64,000 nt of DNA from Datnioides undecimradiatus (GCA_008933995.1 WARS01003208.1:200133-264132); one strand, 5' to 3'; shown: positions 1-11,690, counted from the stretch's first letter. The notes: generated from the sequence alone by a model not told the origin. A program made the numbers and translations.

Positions 1-47
1 CTGGTGTTTGATTCTTGTCTTGGGTGGAGTACCTCTCTCCAGCAGTC

Positions 48-3000
48 ATGTCGGGCTTCAATCTGCTGCATCTAATAACCAAGAGCCAGCCTGTAACTCT
101 GAGGTCCTGCAGTCTTCCCTCAGGTCCACTGACTGGGTGCTGTGTGCCTGCTGTCCTTCGCCTCTGTTAAAGCCTTAAAACCTTGCTGGTGTGTCAGCAT
201 GTCTTGACTGTCCTAGTCTGCTTGAGTTCCGAATAACACAAGGTGTAATTTTCTTAAATTTCATCTTTGATCTTATTAGGCAAAAAATACATTTTTGTCA
301 TGAACAATGCTTGACATCTCCTAAATTTACCCTCTTCTAAACCAAGTTGGTTATTGGACCTCAATACTTTTTAAGTAGCAAGTGATTTGTATTTATAGTA
401 CTATCAAAATGTTTCAGATACTTTAATTATTGCACTGAATGCTTACTGGGCAATTATCTAGCTAGTTTTTCTTAAACTAATGTATTCTGGAGCAGGAGGC
501 TGTACATACGGCTGGCTGAATTCTTGGTGAGAGAGAATGAGAAAGTGTTGACAGTTAAGATTAAGCTTAATCGATGACAGCTAAACTAACTGATCAAAAG
601 AGTCTACATTGCAGTATTTGCAGTATTGCAGTATAAAGAGGGTCTTAGTTATTTTCTGAATGTTTTGACTAGACAGAGCTTTGAAGTTATTATCAGGTCT
701 ATGCTGCCCTCTGCTGGGCAACTCCAAAATTCAGTAATAAAATATTAAAAGACTTAGATTGTTAGAACTAGTTGTCAAAATCCGCAGGGTACTTTTTAAA
801 ATGGTTAATATCTCCATTGAGCTCAGCATCACATTTGCTGCTACACCACAATGAAATTTCAAGTGCTCACCAAGTAATCCAATGATTCACTGCTTTGCTT
901 TCCTGCAGCTTGCATGCACTGAATGGTTTTGGTTGCGTTTACAGTAAATGGTAAAGGTTTTTTATTACTCATAGGTTCTCATAGGTGTTTTATGGAAAAA
1001 AAGATGTGTTTTTTTTGTAGTCTCAGTCAGTTAGCCTTACAGAGCATGATCAAACAGTACTGACTGTCCCTTATGTGGGGAGAAGTGTCAGGGCAGAAAT
1101 TGACACTCAAATTCTGTAATTGCATTAATATGTTCTTATCATGTCTAAAGGAGAGTACCATGAACCACATGAAGAAAGCAATGATAAACATGTATACATA
1201 TACTGCTGTGCTCTATGTCACTTCAGGGAAAGATCATCTTTGATAAAAGGCTCAAACCTCTTCTTTGTTAAAATTCTCATTCATAGATCTTTGTTCAAAT
1301 GAGCCTTTTGGTGGGTACAATTTGATTCTAAATTTGAAAAAAAAAATAAAAATGAAAGCGCAGTTTATTGTAGTTAGTATACTGTAAGTAATGTTTTCTT
1401 CCACCTGCTTTTATGTGTATTGTGTATCTGAGCATGATGTTGAGACTGAGGCAAGCGAGATTTAAGGAATAGTATAATATTATTAATAATAATGTTGATG
1501 CAGCTCTTTTTTCTTCCTACTAACATCATTAGAAGATACTGCAATACTGCATAGTTAATATTTTTTGTCTTCTCTTACTTGCCCTTCAGGCGCACGTAGG
1601 ACTAAAAAGACATGGCCAGTATGCTTTACTCAAGAGGATCTTAGGAAACGCCTCACACCAATGCAATACCATGTTACCCAGGAGAGAGGAACTGAAAGGT
1701 AGGACAAACTGCTGTAACCACAGCCCTTTTGTAGTGATCAGAAAATATTTTTCATTGTGATTTTGTTATGAAAACAACTCCTGCATTAATTTTGCTGTAT
1801 TTTGTATGTTGTCTGACTCTCTGATTTTACAGGTACATTTACTTCTTGTAAAGGCTTTGTATTATAATTTTTCACAATGAGAGGCTGCTATAACTTTTTA
1901 ACACTTATTTTCTTAAGTTCCAGTACACTGTAGTACTATCCTTAGAATTTCATTACTTATCCTCAAGTTTGAATGTGTCTGACGGAAGGACTTTCCCTAC
2001 AATTTCCTTTCCACAGGCATCTCAGTTCACTGATATTACTGAGCCCTGCTATCCAGGGACATACACAAACCATTCCATTTTATAATGTTTCCAGTTAGGA
2101 TGGTTTCTATCATTTTCTGTTAAAAATTGACTTGATATGATTTTCATTAAGATTACGATTAATATTTAGGATTCTTTATTTGTCCCACAAGGGGAAATTT
2201 GCTGAGTTGAGAGCAGCAAGAAAGGATAGGTATGAAACAAGAACAGATTTGGAAGAAAGATAAAAACAGTGAAGGTAAACAAACAATCAATTTGGACAAA
2301 ATAATCAATATGTACAGGTAGTTGGAGATAGAGAAGTGTATTGCATGTGAGTGTAGTTTAAATTGCAAATCTGACTCATATAGTCAATTAAAATTAGTGC
2401 AGCATGTCATTGTTTTTGTAATCCAGCACATGAAGCTGGTGTCATCCACAAACAGAGATTACTCTATGTTAGGGTCTGTAGTCAGTAGAGCAGTTTTAAC
2501 AGGGGGGAACTGAGCACACAGTCTTGGGGTTACTGATTGTCATTGTAAGAACACATCAAATACAACATACCAGCCAACTTAGACCCTCACCAGTTGGCTT
2601 TCAGAACCATCAGCTCCACACTTCCCTCGATTCAGTTTTCAAACACCTTAATAATTACATCATCTACATCAGAATGCTGTTTTTTTAAATTTCAACATAA
2701 CATGCAACCACTCCCATGAAACTGACTGGTAAACTTGTCACTCTATACTTGAGAATGATAATGATAGCTATTTTCCACAGTGCCTTCACTGGAGAGTTCA
2801 CTCACCATAAGGATGAAGGGACCTACACTTGTATTGTCTGTGGAGCCATGCTGTTTAGGTAAGAGTTCCACTGTATGTGTGTGAGCCTTTAATCAAAATA
2901 ATCTGTTGCAATGAAAACCTAAAGATAGTGCCAATTCACAATTCTTCACTCAAATGTAAAATAGTAACGTAACAAAGATCAGACAGTTGTTTTTAAAATG

Positions 3001-4302
3001 TGTAATTAGCATTTTTGTAATTGACTTTTTTTTTCTTTTTTTTCTAGCTCTGATACTAAATTTGACTCAGGATCAGGTAAGCTAAACCACTGCAACCCCC
3101 ACTGTGCAGCATCTCAACTGCTTTTTTCTCTGCTCTGTAATCTGTAATAGCTGGGTCTATATTTTTGTATGCAGTGGCTTTTCTGAACCACACACCATGA
3201 ATTTTTCATATCAGGTAATCAAATAAGTGAGTTTATGCAATGCACATACAGTAACTACATCAGTCATGGCTATAACTGATTTCCTCTGTTTGTCTGATTT
3301 TTCTCATGTTTATAGATATATTTTCACATATTAGCCCTGCTGCACTGATTTCTGATTCTGCGCTGATTCTACACTGATATCCAGTGTAAACCAGAGTCCA
3401 ACCTTGTTAGGAGGGTGAACATTTGCCCTGTTTGTTTTGTTGAGATATATGACGTATACAGATGCTGTAACTAATATGAAGTGCTGGATTGTGGATTTGT
3501 TTATGCTTTAAACTGAAGTCTGCACACAGACATAGTAGTCCAATTTCCAGGAGTTCTGAAGAACATCAAACACACAGTATAACTATTGGTGCCTGATAAA
3601 TGATCCCTGACCTCTGCATTCCTATAACTTAATTTGTGTGCTAACATGTTCCTAACATGATATGTTCAGGTTGGCCATCCTTCTTTGACATTGTGAAGGA
3701 GGAGTCCATCAGTACCTCAGATGATTTTTCTTATGGAATGCACAGAGTGGAGACCACCTGCAGCCAGGTACACTAAAAACACTGCTTTGCACCCTAACAG
3801 CATCTACTGTAACTTCTTTACCAGCAAACACCTAACAGAGAAATGAAAACCAACAACCAAAAAAATTTATGAAATAAAAATAAAATAAATCAACAAAAAA
3901 GAGACAATTAAATCAATCTTGATAATGTATTGTTTTGGACCAATAAATGATATTACAGCTAAATCCTGAATCTGGTTCAACCTTTGCCAAAATAAAACAC
4001 AAAGCAATGCAGTGTGCATGTGAGATATACACACAAACCGACATGCTGATGATGCTGATAGTGTATATGAAAAGGTTTTGTTACTAAAATGTCAAGGCAC
4101 TGTATCAGTCTTAATCACTTTATTTCAGTGTGGAGCTCATCTTGGACACCTGTTTGATGATGGACCAAGACCTACAGGAAAACGCTATTGCATTAACTCT
4201 GCCTCATTGGGTTTCCAGCCCAAACACACAGCCTCCTCCACCTCCAGCTCTGCCAATGCGGGAGCTTCAACCTGCTCAGTGGATGGACAGATGGACCTCT
4301 AA
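48..4302 (+). CDS. msrb3: Methionine-R-sulfoxide reductase B3, mitochondrial-type isoform, six coding exons
   Basis: The enzyme reduces methionine-R-sulfoxide in proteins, using bound zinc and a catalytic cysteine. Coding exons read as 48-123, 1590-1698, 2781-2858, 3048-3076, 3670-3767 and 4129-4302, all with AG/GT borders and matching phases, giving 187 aa. The start [16 protein letters not shown] closely matches the N-terminus of mammalian MSRB3 isoform B (mitochondrial). An acceptor-like AG at 41-42 just before the ATG suggests an upstream untranslated exon outside the window. Domain marks: zinc CxxC at Cys79/Cys82 (CIVC) and Cys128/Cys131 (CSQC), the GWPSF block near residue 98, [10 protein letters not shown], and catalytic Cys151 in RYCIN. 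The C-terminus ends QMDL, where mammals have the ER-like KAEL. The first donor reads GTCCAC, which is weak but is supported by the exact family junction (LPSG). Orthology is recognised from memory of the human protein. Confidence 0.96.
124..1589 (+). other. MSRB3 intron 1
   Basis: This AT-rich intron separates the isoform-specific start exon from the first common exon. Apart from A- and T-runs and scattered AT-rich stretches, no coding segment, transposon end or RNA gene was recognised. Confidence 0.7.
2158..2300 (-). repeat. 3' tail of an L2/Rex-type LINE, minus orientation
   Basis: Read on the minus strand, the stretch contains the block TTTCCCCTTGTGGGACAAAT followed by AAAGAA. This kind of 3' end (CCCC, short stem, GGGA, AATAAAG) closes many fish L2-clade LINEs. 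It lies in MSRB3 intron 2. Only the tail is recognisable and no open reading frame survives. Confidence 0.5.
2575..2765 (+). repeat. Degenerate L2-like LINE reverse transcriptase fragment
   Basis: Short pieces in different frames resemble the fish L2 reverse transcriptase segment around LDPHQLAFR, followed by a piece like the IRMLF block. The fragment lies in MSRB3 intron 2, just before exon 3. It is very decayed and no catalytic motif survives, so the call is tentative. Confidence 0.35.
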
Positions 4303-4432
4303 GAGAAAGACTCAAGAAGCTCTGCATGATGACTGTTTCTGAGGACAGATCAGAGTGTACACATAAAATAGTAGGCAGTGTGATTTTGATTCACAATGTG
4401 GAGAAAGAGTAGGTGGTTATATTGAAAAAGAA

Positions 4433-4475
4433 AATAAAGCATGTAGGCATCAGATAGACAGACCAGAGAAATAAA
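4433..4475 (+). promoter_or_regulatory. Candidate MSRB3 polyadenylation signals
   Basis: Two AATAAA hexamers, at 4433-4438 and 4470-4475, lie 130-175 bases after the MSRB3 stop codon. Either could end a short 3' UTR. A longer UTR running into the following AT-rich sequence cannot be ruled out. Confidence 0.5.
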
Positions 4476-4674
4476 CTATATAATCTATCACTAGGCAAGT
4501 CATTGCTTCCAAAACAGCGATTTTGTAGCCACAGTCTGAGACCACATGTATGGAATGCTCACAAATCAATTAATGTGTGTTAAATTCATAATCCTATCAC
4601 TGCCAGTTAAATATCTTTGTATTTCATAGTATACAGTTTGTTTTTTTAAAACGACAAAAGCATGGTGGTGTCAT

Positions 4675-4800
4675 AATTAAGATAAGATAAGATAAGAGTT
4701 CATGTAATTACTCCCATTGCCAGAAGGGGAAAACAGTCCTGTACAATAGAGTTAGATTCATTAGAATTTATTTCAACTTTAAATTTTAGTACATTTTTGA
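4675..4800 (-). repeat. LINE 3' tail with GATAA microsatellite, minus orientation
   Basis: Four units of a 5-base AAGAT/GATAA repeat (4678-4696) are followed by sequence with a GAAGGGGAAAA block. Fish L2-clade LINEs often end in a short 5-base microsatellite next to a CCCC/GGGG hairpin, so this reads as the minus-strand 3' end of such a copy. No coding part remains. Confidence 0.45.
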
Positions 4801-5323
4801 AGGGAAATTTGATACTGAAAGGTTGATTTAACTAAATTGCCAGTCCAAGTGCTCAGCTCTCCAATCAGAAGTGAATGTGCATACAATGACACATTAATTG
4901 TGGTTGAAAGTACTGTGGCCTTTTGGTCACTTTGCTGTATCTGATTCTTCTTTAGTTTTTTATTTCAGGAAATACTTTGTTTTTTCACAGCTTGCATTAA
5001 AACAGTTTATGGATGATTAAAATGTTTAGAAAATTTTTGAAATGTTTGACTTTCTTGTTCAATTTTTAATGCATAAGCATGAATACAGTGTCATGGGTAT
5101 TTTGGAATTAGTAGCTGCATTTGGAAATTAATGCTTCCACAGTTTAAAGCCTGGAGGTGTCCTGTCTGGTCCCACTCCAGTTATCACCAAGACAACTGAA
5201 TGTTTTAATCTTAATTAGTCTTTTTAGCACTAGTGGATGCTACACTTTAAAATTCCAGCTAGACTTTTAGTGACTTGACCTGTTATTTTCATACCTTACC
5301 AAGTTATATCAGATGGGAGCTTT
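4800..5323. other. Intergenic sequence, nothing recognised
   Basis: AT-rich DNA between the MSRB3 3' end and the next transposon. No open frame with family resemblance, no repeat ends and no RNA gene were seen. Confidence 0.6.
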
Positions 5324-5325
5324 TA

Positions 5326-6885
5326 CAGTTTTTCCTAAACAGCTCCACACTTTTCCAAAAACTTAAATTCTTAAATTCTCAAACTATAAACTCTAAAAGT
5401 GAAAATTGTTTTGACGGCCTTATCAAAACTCCACAAATCTCTCACAGCACTCAAAACCATGTTCTCTCTTCTCAAAACTGATTGCTTCCTCCAAAACAGT
5501 AGACACAGCTATTATATCCTTATTTCTTCATCAAATGAACAGTGATATGATAAAATCAAAACATTACTATTCTTCATGAGGCCGTGTTACATATTCAGAT
5601 GCATGTAAGTGTGTGGAGAACTGAACTGAAGATATAAAATGTGATGACAAAAATCACTCTGCATCCCCCCTCTGGTCCTGGTCAGGTCAAAGGACTTCAT
5701 CCACATCAGCTGCAATGCCCCTGCCAAGCAATGGGTGAAAAAACACCTGACATGGCATTTCCGTTTGTCCATTTGTTTCCATAGCACACGTATCCTCTAT
5801 TTCTAGGAGTAGGGACACACACTTGTGGGGTCTGCATTTGAACACTTTCCACCTCTGTGCAAAAAATAATTCCTAAAAGTTCAAGCACTCTCCAAAAAAG
5901 GGACAATGACCATATCAGACCAAAGGCCTAGATGGAGGAATACTGAGGCACACAGTGACATAGCTATACAGAGTAGTAAGAGGATGCCATTTTCACATTT
6001 CTGTATCACTATTAATTCACTAGGTCAGAATTTTGCTCAAGTGGAACACAATGTTTCATTCTCAGCTGGTGATGATTCAGGGCATGGTCACGAACTGATT
6101 TAGTCAGTTTTGCCAAAAGGACATTGTCGTCCAGGACTCTGTCTCCGATTTCCCTCAGGCTAATGCACAATTTTCTTGCTCATTTGTCAATTTCTAGCCT
6201 CTGCCAACTCTTGCTGACTGTCTTTTTGTTCTGTGATAAGTATATACACACTTTATAGGTACATATTTTACTCCATAACTACATAAATGTAAGACAAAAA
6301 ATGACTACTGTGTACATTTCTGTGAGCACTGTATATAATATTAAAAACCATAAAGTTTTGTATGCTGTTATTAATGTAGACAGTACTGTACAATTTCTCA
6401 AGTAGTTAGGCTACAATTGATTACATGGTCCACCAAAGTTGCATGGAAAGAGGTTTGCCTTTGCCTTCCTCACCCTCTTCCTCCTCACCCTTTATGGCCT
6501 CCACAGCGTGCTAGGTCTCCTCTCACTTTTGCTCCTCCTCTGCTCCATCTTCTTGCCTAACACCCGTATGCGTCACTTAAAGCCTCTTTTATACTCCGAC
6601 ATTTGGTTAAAATGTTCCTCCAATTAAGTTTGCACAGTTGCAACACGAGAGAGACTAACTGGTTATCAGGGTGTTGCATTTTGAGTTTCTAGGTACACAA
6701 AGTCTGTTGAAGTATGCAATTTGTGTTCAAAGCTGTGATTTTAATTTATATTTGAGTGACCCTAATGAAATAATGCTTAGAGCTAAGTAGTTTAGATTTT
6801 AGCGGTTTGGAGTCATTTTGTTGATACATTTTTCAGAATTGTGTGCAGAGTTCCAATTTTTGTGTGTATTTAATGGAGAAAACTG
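5326..6885 (-). mobile_element. Decayed IS630/Tc1-mariner-like DNA transposon
   Basis: The ends look like imperfect inverted repeats: CAGTTTTTCC from 5326, and the complement of GGAGAAAACTG ending at 6885. Each is bordered by TA (5324-5325 and 6886-6887), the target site of this superfamily. On the minus strand, around 5640-5770, pieces resemble the C-terminus of the fish IS630-like transposase: an FF-rich segment, then ADVDEVL and an acidic tail. Around 6080-6110 is a DHALNH piece like the helix-turn-helix region. Near 6470-6600 lies a basic Arg/Lys-rich segment where this family has its RG-rich N-terminus. The frame is broken in many places, so the copy is old and inactive. The 1560-bp length fits an otherwise full-size element. 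Confidence 0.55.
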
Positions 6886-6887
6886 TA

Positions 6888-7195
6888 AGCTTGAGCAGGA
6901 AAAGAAATGAAAAATTACAATTTGACAATATTGACTTTTTCTATCATCACAGAGGTTTGGATCATGCTGAATGTGTATCTCCCACTCCCAGTCATTACCT
7001 CCAGAATATTTATTTTTCACCAGCCAAGACATGACAGGCTGAAGGGATGGTCTTTGATGTAAAGCACAGAAATTATTTAGCTGTTCTGCAATCTTCTTTG
7101 GCTATTTGGCTGGGGTGGGGGTTTGGCCAGAGGTCTCAGAGACTAGTGGAGACAGGTTTGAGTGGTGATATGTGAAAAGCAGGATGTCTCGTGTC
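6888..7195. other. Intergenic sequence, nothing recognised
   Basis: A short stretch between the IS630-like element and the LTR-like segment. Its only feature is a G-rich patch near 7110-7130. Confidence 0.5.
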
Positions 7196-7199
7196 TTCC

Positions 7200-7700
7200 T
7201 TTTTTATTTTGAAAACTAACTTCCCTCTTGTTTCAGGTGGCTTGCCCTTCCCCTCGTGTTTCCCCGCCAGTCTGATTGTCTTTCACGCCCTGTTTTCATC
7301 TGTTTTCCCCATTCTCGTATGTATATAAGTCTGCGTCTCCCCTTGTCTTGTGCCAGTTCGTCTTGTCTGATACGTCATCAACTTGCGTCCAATCCATGTC
7401 CAAGTTTTGCCTATTGATTGTTCCGATTTATTTCAGGATTTCTTTGTTACTTTGTATTTTTTCTGATTGCATTTTTCCTCAAGTGATTGAGTTTTTTGTA
7501 TTTTTCCTCGTAAGAGTGATTTTGTGTTATTGTTTAGACCTTGCATTTCCTCATTAGAGTGATTTTTAGTTTGCTACTTTGATTCCTTGAGTGATTTTGG
7601 GTTGTTACTTTGTGTTAATTAACTTGTCAGTTTATGGAGATCATGTCTCAGAGTGGTGCATCTGGGTTCTCTGAACAGTCTTGTCAGCCAGGGTAGGTTG
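7200..7700 (+). mobile_element. LTR-like segment of a Gypsy-type element (fossil)
   Basis: A C/T-rich promoter-like segment with TATATAAG near 7321 is followed by T-rich sequence, then an ATG leading into a short MSQSGASG-like start (7645). This layout resembles an LTR followed by the beginning of a gag region. It is read on the + strand, opposite to the pol remains just downstream, so it probably belongs to another copy. Broken and old; the exact LTR edges are not visible. Confidence 0.35.
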
Positions 7701-7919
7701 AAAACCAAGGTAACCAGTTTGACATTCCAAGAGCCCAGTTGGAAGGTGAGGTTAAAGTCAAGTCAGCCCGAGAATAAAGCCCACGAGTCTGAAGTGAGCT
7801 AAGCTGTCAGGTGGAGGCAAAGGAAGGCTAAGTTCTTGTGGTCATTGATGCCTCTATCCAGTCCCCCCATTTCTTTTCCCTCTTCCCAGCATCTTTGTTT
7901 GTTTTTTTTTCTCTTCTGG

Positions 7920-9160
7920 GGTTAGCTGGCAGGAGAATGCACATGGGTGGAGCTTTTGGTCAACGGGAGAATGTTGAGACAGTAGGGCCCCCACTCCAGA
8001 GTCTGTGTCCACCTCCAGCACAAACACTTTAGCTTGGCAAAAGCATTTTCAGTAGCTGGAGACCAAGCAAAGGAGATCTTAACAGAGGTTAGTTGAGTTA
8101 ATGGGAAAGCTACTCTACTGTAGTTTTGGATGAACCCTCTGTAGAAGTTAGCAAAGCCCAACAACCATTGGAGTCATTTTCTGGTGTTGGAAGTTGGTTA
8201 TTCAGCCACTCCATACTTTTGTAGGGATCAGCCCTAATTTGACTCTCCCCAATGAAACTGAGAAAACTGATGGAAGTGACATGGAACTCAATTCTCTGCC
8301 TTGACAAACAGGTGGTTTCCCAATAGTCACTGTAAAACTAATCTTACATGTTGGACATGTTTCTGAGGAGTGTGGGAGAAAATCAAGATGCCAACTAGTT
8401 ATACAAAAACAAAGTGATTAAGCATTCCACAATTTCCTGCCAAAGGATTAATAAAGTACTATTCTATTCTATTCTATGTCACGTAGACCATCATTGATTA
8501 CTGCTTGGAATAGTCAATTAGTCATTTAGGCCCCTAAAATCAATGCAGGGTTACAGGCTTTTATCTTTTTTTCTTCTTTTTTTTAATAAAGAAAAACCCT
8601 GCTCTGACTGAAGAAGAGGATGGCTGAAGCTAGTGATACAGAGGTACTTCTCCATGTCCTTCTTGTGTGGTTTAGAGACACTGTAGAGCTTATTAGAGGA
8701 AAGAGGAGTGCCCAGGAATAAGATCTATGGCACAGTCATAAGGCCTGTGGCAGCAAGGAGACTGTTCTGTCTTCATAAAACACCTCTCATGTGTCATGAC
8801 AGTCTGAAGGAACCACAGAAAAATCTACAGTTTTAGGGTGGGTTGGCAGGGCTGGAGCATGGGTCTCAACAGCAGAATGCAAACAGTGAAAATGGCAAAA
8901 AAGGCTCCAATTATTAATGGCTGAGGCTGGAGTACCAAAACTAGAGGATTAGTGGGGGATGGAATGAGGTAGTCTGATGGACTCATGATGATTACCAGAA
9001 ATGCACAGTTAAACAGGGGAAGTGTGGTAGATGACTTGGGCCAGGAGCCAATACCTCCTTTTATTCAGGAAGAGGCTCAACAGTTAGCTTGATTTTAGAA
9101 ACTAAGTCAGACTCAGCGAAATTGTCAGCCCCTGAGTCAACCAATACTGATACAGAAAAT
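7920..9160 (-). mobile_element. Ty3/Gypsy pol fossil (protease, RT, RNase H start)
   Basis: On the minus strand, from high to low coordinate, there are a protease-like VDSGAD piece (about 9100-9150), a reverse transcriptase region, and the connection segment before RNase H ([11 protein letters not shown] and [13 protein letters not shown], about 8020-8165). The order protease-RT-RNase H fits Ty3/Gypsy. An L2 LINE tail has landed inside it near 8431-8477. Gag, integrase and matched LTRs are not visible. The copy is broken in many places (more than five) and looks old. Confidence 0.75.
8431..8477 (+). repeat. L2-type LINE 3' tail inside a Gypsy fossil
   Basis: The sequence GGATTAATAAAGTACT at about 8445 followed by ATTCT repeats matches, nearly base for base, the tail of the larger L2 copy ending at 26974. 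Only the last few dozen bases were inserted, which is typical of strong 5' truncation. It interrupts the minus-strand Gypsy RT region, so it came later. Confidence 0.7.
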
Positions 9161-9512
9161 TAGTTATTGGAAGATTAAACTGTAGCTTGCTGTAGAATAT
9201 TGTTTGAAGGAGTCCACCACAGTATGGCTCACCAACGCCCTTCCTTCACCCTACACTAGTTAACTAGTGAGAGTGTTTTTGACCTTATCAGTTAACCACC
9301 TACTTCCTGCTTACTATCACTTCAGAATAATGCATGCATCTGTTTGTATTGTCACATAATGTTTTCTTTTAAAAACAATTAAACTTTTATAGCCTAGTTA
9401 AACACTTTTTATGTGGAGAGGCCATTTTTCATTATTCTGATAAATACCAGCCGTGACTGTAATTGTTTTGCTATAGCCCTGCAGTGGCCAAAACTAAGTT
9501 AAGACATATTTT

Positions 9513-9894
9513 TGTCATGGTTTTGAGTTGAGTTCTTGTTTTGTTTGTTATTTCATGTTTTATTTAGAACAGTTTTTCCCTTTTATGTTTCTGTGTACTT
9601 GTTTCCTGTCCTTGATTAGTTCATTGGTTTCACCTGTGTCTCGTTTGCCTGCACTCCAGTCTATTTAAATTGTGTCATTTGCTTTGGTCTCTGTTGGTTA
9701 ATTTGTTGTGTTTGTATCCATGTGCCTGCCTTGTTTCCTTGTGTTTTCCCCAATGTTCATTGTGATTTTGGATATTTTTTGGGGTTTTTTTGGATTTTGT
9801 TGCCTTGTTTTGTTTGGACTGATTACCCACATTTTGACCCTGACTGCCTAGACCATCAGTAAGCCTATCTAAAATAAACTGGCATACTGTGACA
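9513..9894 (+). mobile_element. Solo LTR-like segment (fossil)
   Basis: A 382-base C/T-rich segment starts TGTCATGG and ends TGTGACA, giving TG...CA ends. It contains a block like those common in fish Gypsy LTRs (TTAGTTCATTGGTTTCACC) and an AATAAA signal near its 3' end (9872). Flanking five-base sequences are similar but not identical. No internal region of matching orientation is next to it, so it is probably a solo LTR. Old. Confidence 0.5.
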
Positions 9895-10880
9895 ATTTGT
9901 TGTTTTATTCTGAGTTCAGAGAATTGGAGATAGGAGATAAAATATTACAAATCATCACATCCCCTTTCTTTGAAGTGAATATTCAACAGGAAAATGTGAC
10001 GTGTGATCAGCGTCCATTTTCTTTAACAGAGTTAACGAGTATCTTGTACAACTCGTGCGCAATATCACATGTTTACTATGCATATTGTGAGCTAATAGTA
10101 TGAACTGAAATCAGATCTGCAAAAACATTCAACTAGACCATCAATTTAAACATATCACCAAAACATTATCAGCCCATTAAATTCAGACCTTTTCTTTTAT
10201 ATTATACAAATAATTACAGGTTCAATCTCTCAGGTTTTCTAATTTTCTTTGCAGAGCTTCATTTCACAATTGAAATTTGTATTGGTCTGATATTCTGTGT
10301 GTGTGTCTGTGTTGCAAATTTCAAAAGAAGTCTATTGACTCTTATCTAATTAAGCTAAATTACTGACAGTGACAGGAAGTAAAATACTACAAACCATCAC
10401 AGCCACATACAAATATGCACATTACCATTTTTGTTAAAGATGGAGATGTTTTATGTTCTGTATCTTGACTGGTAATTATGAAGAATTACTATTTTCCTTG
10501 GGTTTTTGCCTTCTTAAAGAATCTCACTTGTCAGTCTTGAGTATCACAGAGAGAAGCATGGCCGAAGGAATTGTCTACAGCAGAAGGGAACTCATCACAG
10601 GCTCAACAATAAAGCACTGGTGAGTGCTGAGTGTCATTTAACAAGTTAGTTTACTCTTATGACAAACTGTGCATTAAACCCATAGCTTGCTTCACCCAAT
10701 TTTCATAAGCAGTAGCTCATATTATGACATTGTTATTGTTATCCATCCTATCCTTACAGTTGATTTTCCTTTGTTTTTCATGCATTAAAATAAACAAAAC
10801 ATTGCACAAAGGTCAAGTCCAATGCCAAACTACCTCAACTGACATTTTACGCTTATAGCTCTGATAGGTGTGCTACGGTA
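9895..10880. other. Intergenic sequence without recognised genes
   Basis: AT-rich DNA with a short GT-rich stretch near 10287-10305. A short open stretch at 10560-10620 (MAEGIVYSRRELIT...) is followed by GTGAGT but has no supporting partner exon and no recognised family. Confidence 0.5.
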
Positions 10881-11690
10881 ACCATCTAAAGTTTAAAACC
10901 TTGAAAATTCAGGTAAAGGTTCCTCACCTTAGGAAGTGCATTCACTGGACAGGGAAAGGAGTTTGGCTTCCAAGGAAGTGGCAGCAAAACCCTGACTAAA
11001 TCCTTCATGCTTAAAAGACTTACTGACTCCCAGCCTGCTACTCTCCAGCCCAAATCCCAGCCTGCTAGCCTTCGGCCTGCTAACAACCAGCCTAGCTCTG
11101 TACCAGCCAGCTTCACTCCAGATCCCACAAACTCTGAGCAATCCCCTTAGGGAAGTCACCTGGTCATCTCCCACATGTATCTAGGGCTTGGTACCCCTAG
11201 GAGGAAGCAGGGCTCTTGCAGACATTGTGCCTCTAAGCAGCCCCGCAAACCAGAGCCACAGCTGTACATGACCCCAGTGGGTGACACTGTTACCCTGGCA
11301 TCAGGGGTCCAGGCTGGCACTACTCCTGTCTCCACATCGGGGGTCCTACCTGATGTCACCTGAGTTCCAGAGGCAGATCCTGAGTTGGTTGACAGCCAAA
11401 TGACTCCCTCTCCCTGTGGCAGTCTGGCTGACTCCATCTCCAGTTGGCAGCCCACCTAACTCTAGCCTGTAGTGCTTCCAGTGTTTCCTGTGCTTCTAGT
11501 GTCCTATCTGCAGACAGCTGTCTACACTTCCCAGTGCCTCCTGTGCCCCCAGTGTTCCTAGTGCCCAGTTGCCATTTCGACCAATTCCAGCCCCTTAGTG
11601 CACCTAGTGTCCCATCTGCACCTCAGCCAACTCCTGCCACTAGTCCCATAATCTGTCCCACGATCTTAATGTTGCACTAGTGATACTGGT
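10880..11690 (+). repeat. Complex repeat with Ser/Pro/Ala-rich coding-like periodicity, copy 1
   Basis: The stretch has short-period repeats built on CAGCCTGCTA and CCTCTAGTGTTCC-like words (10990-11110 and 11460-11600). The same sequence types occur in the opposite orientation at 46.4-48.05 kb, including a shared block around CTGAGTTGGTTGACA (11380-11394 here). Open frames are low-complexity (SAPSVPSAP-like). I suspect a decayed 3' region of an LTR-type element, but no pol motif is attached, so the class is uncertain. Broken. Confidence 0.45.

Noticed and set aside
4078-4128. MSRB3 last exon starting at the ATG at 4088 or earlier in the open frame
   Set aside because: The acceptor AG at 4127-4128 gives the exact family junction CSQ/CGAH; the earlier part of the frame is intron.
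10541-10625. Possible small exon (MAEGIVYSRRELIT...) ending at GTGAGT
   Set aside because: No acceptor of good quality, no partner exon and no recognised family; an in-frame stop overlaps the donor.
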